Below, piece by piece: positions 1 to 5,731 of a stretch of DNA of 12,671 nt. Made by a program: the position numbers and the translations under genes. The stretch is from NCBI GenBank assembly GCA_045580225.1, contig JAZNNJ010000016.1, positions 1 to 12,671 on the forward strand. Direction: 5' to 3'. Below the pieces are notes generated by a model that saw nothing but the letters and a program-made list of their open reading frames with translations, had not been told where the DNA came from and did not search any database. The stretch comes from CAUUCF01 sp045580225. Its GTDB lineage: Bacteria > Pseudomonadota > Gammaproteobacteria > UBA9339. Position 1 is the first letter of the stretch. The number at the start of each line of letters is the position of its first letter.

Positions 1-1
1 G

Positions 2-169
2 TGGGGAGAATTTGGTCATGAGAAATTAAATCAGAAAGGTACGGTTCATCCAACGATTACGGGTTTAAATAAGGATAATGCAGCAAAATTAAAGTCGATA
101 ACAGAAAATTGGGAAATATTAAATACGGTACCAGAAAAACAAATAGTAAGTAATCGGAATATACTTTAG
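2..169 (+). CDS. C-terminal fragment of an unrecognised protein (cut by window start)
   Basis: Frame 2 is open from the first base of the window to a TAG at 167-169, giving 55 residues that start WGEFGHEKLN and end in NRNIL. No start codon is needed because the gene runs off the left edge. The residues (GTVHPTITGLNKDNAAKL and so on) look like ordinary protein rather than random translation, but I recognise no motif and assign no family. The neighbouring glycosyltransferases make a role in surface polysaccharide synthesis possible, but that is only context. The fragment could also be the open tail of a decayed gene, since the sequence just downstream looks degraded. Confidence 0.45.
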   Translation, partial: WGEFGHEKLNQKGTVHPTITGLNKDNAAKLKSITENWEILNTVPEKQIVSNRNIL

Positions 170-448
170 TCAAAATAAATAAGTTCAGATTAGGTGAGTT
201 TTATTATGCAACTAAAAAGGTGATGTGTTGATTTGGTTCAAAAATAAAAAATTATTTATAATTATAGAACTAAGTAGGCAGTATGGGCTGGTTTAAAATC
301 AAAGTTAAACTCAAATTTTGAAGATAAGGTATTTGGTTTTACAAGTATTGAAATACATAATAATAGTAATGCTGTTTAATCTAAAAAAGTTGTAAATATT
401 TAGAGGACAATGCGGGTAGTTTAGAAAAAAAATAATGTACAATAGTAC
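170..448 (+). other. No intact gene; possible degraded coding remnants
   Basis: This stretch has no convincing open reading frame, ribosome site or RNA gene. Two short open blocks read like protein. In frame 1, codons 154-228 give a peptide containing KINKFRLGEFYYATKKV before a TGA. In frame 2, codons 278-379 give AVWAGLKSKLN...FGFTSIEIH before a TAA. Neither has a start codon with a Shine-Dalgarno site, and stops interrupt every frame between them. The simplest reading is a gene broken by frameshifts and stops at the edge of the glycosylation locus. Chance open frames in AT-rich DNA are the alternative. I do not recognise the ancestral family. Confidence 0.3.
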
Positions 449-476
449 TTGTGATTGGTGTAATTTTTAATAATAT
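449..476 (+). promoter_or_regulatory. Candidate sigma-70 promoter for the glycosyltransferase gene
   Basis: TTGTGA (449-454) and TAATAT (471-476) are separated by 16 bases. The predicted start near 483 would give a leader of roughly 28 bases before the ATG at 511. Each hexamer matches the consensus at four of six positions. Similar matches arise easily in AT-rich DNA, so this is only a candidate. Confidence 0.35.
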
Positions 477-510
477 AAAGTATATTAAAATCATGGTGAT
501 GATAAGATAA

Positions 511-2433
511 ATGCAAGTCATACAAAAAGATAATAAGGGTATTGCAAATAATATAAAAATTTTTATTTCATATCATAAGTTTTCAGTGCTACTAAAATCA
601 GAGATATTTGAGCCAATTCATGTTGGAAGAACTAATGCAAAAAATAATTCTGATTTACGTTGGTTAGAAAAAAATATGATAGGTGATGATACTGGCGATA
701 ATATTTCTTTTAAAAATTTTAATTACTGCGAATTAACTGCGCAATACTGGGCCTGGAAAAATTATGATGCTGATTATGTCGGATTTATGCATTATAGGAA
801 ATTATTTAATTTAAGAAGCGTTAATAATGATGAAATCAATGAAATTATCGATAAGGATTTTATTAAATATGGTTGGAATAAAGAAAATATTGAAAAATTA
901 TTTTCTAAATATGATATTATTTTGCCGCTTTATTTTGAATTATCAGAAGAAATTACAAATATCTATGATTTTTATAAAAAAGAACGTAATATTAAGGAGT
1001 TGGATGTAGTAATAGATGTAATTAAAAATGATTATCCTAAATATGTTTCTTCATTAGAAAAATATTTAAGTGGTACGAGAAGTTTATTTTGTAATATGTT
1101 TATTATGAAAAAGGATTTATTTAATGAATATTCTGAATGGCTTTTTGGTATATTGGCGAAAAGCGAAAAGTTAGTAAAATTTTCGGATGGTAGTAATTAT
1201 AAAGGATTGTTTAGTTTTTTGTCTGAAAAACTTTTGAATGTTTTTGTGCTTTATAAAATAGCAACCCAAAATATTAGATGTTATTATGCAGGTACAGTAA
1301 TAATACAAGCAAAGGCTGTTGATTTTGATAGAAAAAAAATTAACTTGGGAAAGAATATTTATTTGATGAATAAGTATTTTGGAATTGTAGAAAGGGTTAT
1401 AGATATAGTGTTTGCAGTTGATGATCGGTATTGTCAACATTGCAGCGTTGCAATTGTATCGATATTATTAAATTGCGATAAAAGTTCTAAATTTAGGTTC
1501 CACATATTGTGTGAAGATTTGTGTGAAAAAAGCAAAAATAAATTATTAAGTTTGCGAAATTTAAGAAGTTTTGAAATGGAATTTTATGATTTACATAAGT
1601 TTTTTGATTTTTCTCAATTTCCATTAAATCGTGGATATATTTCAAAAGTTACGTATTATAGATTATTATTAATTGATATTTTGCCTAAAAATATTGAAAA
1701 AGTTATTTATCTTGATTGTGATATTGTTGTCGAAAAAGATTTAAAAGAATTGTGGGGTATTGATATTTCTGAATATTTAGCAGGGGTATGCGAAGATGAG
1801 GGAAGTGTGACACATCAAAGAAGAATGCGGCTTCCTTCACAAAATAATTATTTTAATGCTGGTGTTATCGTTTTTAATGTTAAAAAATTAAAAACTTTTG
1901 ATTTAAAACAAAAATGTTTAAATTATTACAAAGCTAATCGAGATATTATTACATTGCAAGATCAAGATATTTTAAATGGTGTTTTAAATGGTAGATGTAA
2001 ATATTTGCCAATATGTTGGAACACTAATGCAAGGATATATTTTAATAATGATTTAGAGCATACATATACAAGAGAGCAAGAAGTTGAAGCGGGATATAAC
2101 CCTGGTATTATCCATTATACCGATTCTATTAAGCCGTGGAACAGTTGTTGTACACATATTTTAAAATCTGAATATTGGAAATATTTGTCATATACAGGAT
2201 ATAAGTTAAAATATTATGTTTATAAAGTTAGAACTAATTTTGAGTTTATTTATAAATTTGAAAAAACAAAAAAATTTGTCTGCGTAAAAATTTTTAAATT
2301 ACCAATATATGAGCTTAAAAAATTTGGGAAAAAAATAGTAAGAGTGTTGGGAATGACAATATTTATAAGAGAAAAAAGTAATACAGGGTATATGGTCAAA
2401 ATATTCGGCATAATTCCTATAAAGATAAGATAA
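511..2433 (+). CDS. DUF4422 + GT8 bifunctional-looking glycosyltransferase
   Basis: A 640-residue fusion of two glycosyltransferase-type domains, probably acting in the cytoplasm on a lipid-linked surface glycan. Residues about 16-270 match DUF4422: KIFISYHK near the start, EPIHVGR (34-40), and the YCELTAQYWAWKN...GFMHYRK block (72-97). Residues about 297-555 form a GT8 (glycogenin/LgtC-like) domain. It has FAVDDRY (301-307) for the sugar nucleotide, the metal-binding DxD as DCD (402-404), FNAGVIVFN (448-456), QDQD (483-486) and the late HYTDSIKPW (535-543). Both domains therefore look intact. The last ~50 residues are basic and hydrophobic with three similar segments (593-603, 610-620, 629-640), perhaps for membrane attachment. 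An in-frame TAA at 508-510 rules out a start before 511; the ribosome site is weak (GATAAG). Donor sugar and acceptor cannot be read from the sequence. An RgpF-family gene follows after 116 bases, supporting an O-antigen or capsule role. Confidence 0.85.
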   Translation: MQVIQKDNKGIANNIKIFISYHKFSVLLKSEIFEPIHVGRTNAKNNSDLRWLEKNMIGDDTGDNISFKNFNYCELTAQYWAWKNYDADYVGFMHYRKLFNLRSVNNDEINEIIDKDFIKYGWNKENIEKLFSKYDIILPLYFELSEEITNIYDFYKKERNIKELDVVIDVIKNDYPKYVSSLEKYLSGTRSLFCNMFIMKKDLFNEYSEWLFGILAKSEKLVKFSDGSNYKGLFSFLSEKLLNVFVLYKIATQNIRCYYAGTVIIQAKAVDFDRKKINLGKNIYLMNKYFGIVERVIDIVFAVDDRYCQHCSVAIVSILLNCDKSSKFRFHILCEDLCEKSKNKLLSLRNLRSFEMEFYDLHKFFDFSQFPLNRGYISKVTYYRLLLIDILPKNIEKVIYLDCDIVVEKDLKELWGIDISEYLAGVCEDEGSVTHQRRMRLPSQNNYFNAGVIVFNVKKLKTFDLKQKCLNYYKANRDIITLQDQDILNGVLNGRCKYLPICWNTNARIYFNNDLEHTYTREQEVEAGYNPGIIHYTDSIKPWNSCCTHILKSEYWKYLSYTGYKLKYYVYKVRTNFEFIYKFEKTKKFVCVKIFKLPIYELKKFGKKIVRVLGMTIFIREKSNTGYMVKIFGIIPIKIR

Positions 2434-2549
2434 CATTATATTTATGTTTAGCCAGCTAATCCAGCGAAACGTTTATTTACAAAAAATGTAACAAGAGTAT
2501 ATTAAGGAAATTAAAGTGGTTAGAAATAAAATCAAAGGTTAACAGGAAG

Positions 2550-3350
2550 ATGCAGGTTAGGTTGTTTGAACAAAAAGGAATAATTCCGAAAGTGCTAGTT
2601 CATTTGCATTTGTATTACCATGAACAGATTGATTATTTTATAAATAAATTAAAAAATATAAATTCTTGTGATTGGGATTTATATGTAACAGTTATTGAAA
2701 ATAATAAAAAATCAGAAAGTAAAATTTTGAAATTAAAACACAATGCGTGCATAATAAAAGTTGAGAATAATGGTTACGATGTTTGGCCATTTATACAAAT
2801 TATTCGGTCATTGAATTTAAATAATTACAATTATGTACTTAAATTACATACGAAAAATTTACAAATAGAGAAAAAATTTGGTGATTATGGTTATCATTGG
2901 AGGGATATTCTTGTCGATGCTTTATTAAAAAGTGAAATATTATTTCGAGAAAATTTAGAAATTTTAAAAAATAATATTTTTGGAATGATTTGTTGTTTTG
3001 AGACAAAATATGATATGAATTATCACCTCAATGTTGCTGAAAATTCTTATTTATTCGAAGATGAATGTAGAAGAATTGGATTTTTGAGTAAGTCAAGAGA
3101 AATATGTGCGGGAACAATGTTTTTTGTAAGAGCAGATATTCTGAAATTTTTACAAACTATTGATTTAGATGCTTCTATGTTTGCGGGTAGGATGGAAACC
3201 AATAGTAAAGCAAGTTTGGCGCATGTTTATGAACGAATATTATGTATAGCGGTAAGTAACTTTGGGTATGAAACCTTTTGGAGAAAATTGTCGAAAAAAG
3301 AAAAATTAAAAATCTTATTTAAGAAACTTTTTTATAGAGTTATTTCTTAA
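2550..3350 (+). CDS. RgpF-family (rhamnan synthesis F) glycosyltransferase-like protein
   Basis: A 266-residue protein of the rhamnan synthesis F family (PF05045 type), associated with building rhamnose-containing or related cell-surface polysaccharides. Visible family features are VLVHLHLYYHEQIDYFINKL (15-34), DLYVTV (43-48), ENNGYDVWPF (72-81, matching the usual ENxGxDxxPF), YVLKLHTKN (95-103), AGTMFFVRADIL (187-198) and LAHVYERIL (223-231). The length suits a single-domain member. The ATG at 2550 has AGGA only two bases before it, which is unusually close. The same frame stays open upstream to a TAA at 2457-2459 without any ATG, GTG or TTG, and those codons read like protein, so the original N-terminus may have been longer. 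The gene probably works with the preceding DUF4422/GT8 gene. The exact linkage made is unknown; glycosyltransferase activity is inferred from the family. Confidence 0.75.
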   Translation: MQVRLFEQKGIIPKVLVHLHLYYHEQIDYFINKLKNINSCDWDLYVTVIENNKKSESKILKLKHNACIIKVENNGYDVWPFIQIIRSLNLNNYNYVLKLHTKNLQIEKKFGDYGYHWRDILVDALLKSEILFRENLEILKNNIFGMICCFETKYDMNYHLNVAENSYLFEDECRRIGFLSKSREICAGTMFFVRADILKFLQTIDLDASMFAGRMETNSKASLAHVYERILCIAVSNFGYETFWRKLSKKEKLKILFKKLFYRVIS

Positions 3351-3474
3351 TTTTCATTTTAGTAGTTATATTATTTTATATTGTGAAAAATTATTAATGC
3401 AGCGATCAAAAAGTTTTTAAAAAGTAAATTATTACGTGAGTTAAGGAATATTTTTAGTAGGATTTTTTTTGTTT

Positions 3475-3497
3475 TTAACTAGCAGTTTAATTTTTTT
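3475..3497 (+). terminator. Weak intrinsic terminator candidate after the glycosylation genes
   Basis: TTAACT (3475-3480) can pair with AGTTTAA (3484-3490) across an AGC loop with one bulged T, and seven Ts follow (3491-3497). The stem is short and AT-rich, so termination would be weak. The position fits, after the RgpF gene and before the deoC promoter candidate. The surrounding T-rich sequence makes coincidence quite possible. Confidence 0.25.
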
Positions 3498-3514
3498 ATT
3501 TTAATTTTTGCAGG

Positions 3515-3520
3515 TATAAT
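3515..3520 (+). promoter_or_regulatory. Candidate -10 box for the deoC operon
   Basis: A perfect TATAAT lies at 3515-3520, but 16-18 bases upstream there is only a run of Ts with no good -35 element. If used, transcription would begin near 3527 and deoC would have a leader of about 146 bases that contains the alternative pairings described next. A second -10-like TATACT at 3633-3638 lies inside that structure, so the true start is uncertain. Confidence 0.35.
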
Positions 3521-3591
3521 TTGAAATAAACAATTTAAAAATTGAGCAAATTAATCTTGTATTTTAAAATGCATCGCTTAAAAAAGCATAT

Positions 3592-3665
3592 ATTTTGGAT
3601 AAAAAAACTTTCCAAAATTATCGAAATAATATTATACTGAGCATGAGCAGTGATAATTTTGGGAG
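3592..3665 (+). promoter_or_regulatory. deoC leader with mutually exclusive stems covering the ribosome binding site
   Basis: Three segments can pair in two ways. Segment A (ATTTTGGA, 3592-3599) pairs perfectly with B (TCCAAAAT, 3611-3618) over an 11-base loop. B extended (3609-3622) also pairs with C (3652-3665): 11 continuous Watson-Crick pairs, then three more of which two are G-U. C contains the deoC Shine-Dalgarno GGGAG (3661-3665, seven bases before the ATG at 3673), so B:C pairing would hide it and A:B pairing would free it. A short inner stem ACTG/CAGT (3636-3639 with 3648-3651) stacks on B:C. No U-run follows either stem, so control of translation fits better than termination. The same bases could instead be repeated operator half-sites (CCAAAAT) for a repressor; sequence alone does not decide. 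Confidence 0.4.
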
Positions 3666-3672
3666 AAAATAG

Positions 3673-4329
3673 ATGAATGATAATTGTGAAATAGCAAAGT
3701 ATATTGATCATACTTTCTTGAAACCTGATGCGACAAAAGATGAAATATTTAGACTTTGTGAAGAAGCATTGAAATATAAATTTGCTGGAGTGTGTGTGAA
3801 TTCTTGCCACATAAAAAAAGTTGCAGAATGTTTGTCAGGTAGTGAAATTAAACCGGTAGCAGTTGTTGGTTTTCCATTGGGAGCAATGATTACTTCGGCT
3901 AAAATTTTTGAAGCCAAAGAAGCTGTTTATAATGGTGCTAAAGAAATTGACATGGTAATTAATATTGGGGCTTTAAAAGACCAAAATTATAAATTAGTAT
4001 ACGATGATATTTACGAAGTGGTTAAAGTGGCAGAAGATGCTTGGGTTAAGGTGATTATCGAAACTGCGTGTCTAACAAATGAAGAAAAAATTATGGCTTG
4101 TGTTTTAGCTAAAGCAGCTGGTGCTAAATTTGTTAAAACCTCTACTGGTTTTGCTAAAGGCGGAGCTACAGTTGAAGATGTGCGCTTAATGAAATCGATA
4201 GTTGGTAATGATGTTTTAGTAAAAGCTTCAGGAGGGATACGTAGTAAAAATGATGTATTAAAGATGTTAGATGCTGGTGCCGATCGTATTGGTGCTTCGG
4301 CTAGTGTACAAATAGTAATGGAGAATTAA
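3673..4329 (+). CDS. deoC: Deoxyribose-phosphate aldolase
   Basis: Cytosolic class I aldolase that cleaves 2-deoxyribose 5-phosphate to glyceraldehyde 3-phosphate and acetaldehyde in deoxynucleoside breakdown. The 218-residue length is typical of the short bacterial form. IDHTFLKPDAT (11-21), GVCVNSCH (39-46), VVGFPLGA (64-71), EIDMVINIGAL (91-101), FVKTSTGF (153-160) and VKASGGIR (183-190) are all present. The Schiff-base lysine is K155, with the supporting D93 and K184 in place, so the enzyme should be active. The ATG at 3673 has a strong GGGAG seven bases upstream, which may be masked by the leader stem. pta starts three bases after the stop, and no deoA, deoB or deoD gene is nearby, so here deoC is grouped with acetyl phosphate metabolism rather than in a classic deo operon. 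Confidence 0.95.
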   Translation: MNDNCEIAKYIDHTFLKPDATKDEIFRLCEEALKYKFAGVCVNSCHIKKVAECLSGSEIKPVAVVGFPLGAMITSAKIFEAKEAVYNGAKEIDMVINIGALKDQNYKLVYDDIYEVVKVAEDAWVKVIIETACLTNEEKIMACVLAKAAGAKFVKTSTGFAKGGATVEDVRLMKSIVGNDVLVKASGGIRSKNDVLKMLDAGADRIGASASVQIVMEN

Positions 4330-4332
4330 TTA

Positions 4333-5727
4333 ATGAAATTATTAGTATTCAAGATTGGATTAGTTAGTGATCATTTGGTAAAGCAAGTTAAACAGAAGCT
4401 CGCTTTTAGTGGTGTGGATTATTCAGTGGATAATTTAAGTAAAAGTGCTGTTAAATTAACCGATGAAGTTTTTAATTTTGTTGAACGACACGGTCAAGTT
4501 TGGTTTGACGCCAGTCAAGATGAATTTTTAAATTTGGCTTTAGTAGAGATTTTGAAATTGCCAGTGTTGTTTTTGGTTAATGAAAAAGTATCTGATCAGT
4601 TGAGAAATAAAATCAATTACTGGCAGAAACAAACTGGTAAAGTAGGAGTAATTTTTGAACAAGATAATTTGGAAAATGAAACACCGATTGATGCATCGTG
4701 GGTTGCTGTTGGTATTGATACTAAACGAGGTAAAACTCCAGATTTAGGTGTAGATACGGTAACTCCAGCTCGTTTTAAAAGGCATTTATTTAGTTTAGCT
4801 AAACGTTCTCTTAAAACTATTATTTTGCCTGAAGGTAATGAAGCGAGAATTCAACAAGCTGCTATGTATTGTGCGAAACAGGGAATCGCTAAATGTGTTT
4901 TGTTAGGAGATCCAAATGAAATTTTAAAAATAATTGGAGAAGTTCCTAATTTGGTAGTTTGGGATTCTAAACAATTATCAGATAAATACGTTAACCTTTT
5001 ATATGAGTTACGTAAAGCGAAAGGTATGACTATGGATGATGCTGCAAAGCAACTAAAAAGTAGTGATACTTTGTTGGCAACGATGATGTTATATGATGAG
5101 AAGGTTGATGGGTTGGTATCTGGAGCTATCCATACTACAGCAGATACAATTCGTCCAGCATTGCAAATTATTAAAACTAATCCGGAAGATAGAATTGTTT
5201 CTTCTTCATTTGTAATGTGTTTGCCAGAGAATGTTGTTGTTTTTGGAGATTGTGCAGTTAATCCTAATCCAACTGCCGAAGAATTAATGACAATTGCGGT
5301 GCAAACAGCTAAGACTGCTAAAGCTTTTGGGTTAGAACCTAAAATAGCTTTATTAAGCTATAGTACCATTAATTCAGGTAAAGGTCCGGATGTGGATTTA
5401 GTGATAGAAGCGAACAATATTTTAAAAGAAAAATGTCCTAATTTAGTAGTAGATGGCCCTTTACAATTTGATGCAGCTAGTGTTCAGGAAGTTGCCCAGA
5501 TAAAAGCTCCTGGTAGTTTAGTGGCAGGTAAGGCTAATGTTTATATTTTTCCTAATTTAGTGGCAGGTAATATCGGCTATAAAATAGCTCAACGGTATGG
5601 CAACTTATTAACTATCGGTCCTATTTTGCAGGGTTTGAAAAAACCTGTTAATGACCTGTCCAGGGGATGTACAGTAGATGATATTATATATACTATAGCA
5701 GTAACTGCTATTCAAGCGCAGAGCTAG
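4333..5727 (+). CDS. pta: Phosphate acetyltransferase with a short, atypical N-terminal domain
   Basis: Interconverts acetyl-CoA and acetyl phosphate in the cytoplasm, normally as the partner of acetate kinase, which is not in this window. Residues about 143-464 are the full catalytic PTA_PTB domain: TPARFKRHL...ILPEGNEAR (144-172), KVDGLVSGAIHTTADTIRPAL (257-277), LSYSTINSGKG (341-351), PLQFDAA (376-382), VAGKANVYIFPNLVAGNIGYK (397-417) and GPILQGLKKPVNDLSRG (429-445). This half resembles the C-terminus of the ~700-residue enterobacterial enzyme. The N-terminal ~140 residues replace the ~370-residue region of that enzyme; they show no P-loop and I cannot assign them. At 464 residues the protein lies between the short (~330) and long (~700) classes. 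GGAG nine bases before the ATG, and a 3-base gap after deoC, indicate co-translation. Confidence 0.93.
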   Translation: MKLLVFKIGLVSDHLVKQVKQKLAFSGVDYSVDNLSKSAVKLTDEVFNFVERHGQVWFDASQDEFLNLALVEILKLPVLFLVNEKVSDQLRNKINYWQKQTGKVGVIFEQDNLENETPIDASWVAVGIDTKRGKTPDLGVDTVTPARFKRHLFSLAKRSLKTIILPEGNEARIQQAAMYCAKQGIAKCVLLGDPNEILKIIGEVPNLVVWDSKQLSDKYVNLLYELRKAKGMTMDDAAKQLKSSDTLLATMMLYDEKVDGLVSGAIHTTADTIRPALQIIKTNPEDRIVSSSFVMCLPENVVVFGDCAVNPNPTAEELMTIAVQTAKTAKAFGLEPKIALLSYSTINSGKGPDVDLVIEANNILKEKCPNLVVDGPLQFDAASVQEVAQIKAPGSLVAGKANVYIFPNLVAGNIGYKIAQRYGNLLTIGPILQGLKKPVNDLSRGCTVDDIIYTIAVTAIQAQS

Positions 5728-5731
5728 TGGA

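Noticed and set aside
1171..1440. Minus-strand open frame of 89 codons inside the DUF4422-GT8 gene
   Set aside because: It lies within an intact plus-strand coding region and has low-complexity hydrophobic sequence typical of AT-rich antisense.
2444..2491. Fifteen-codon frame MFSQLIQRNVYLQKM between the two glycosylation genes
   Set aside because: Too short, with no ribosome site and no recognisable content.
3535..3810. Minus-strand open frame of 91 codons over the deoC leader and start
   Set aside because: It overlaps the conserved start of deoC and has no family features; it is a shadow plus AT-rich intergenic sequence.
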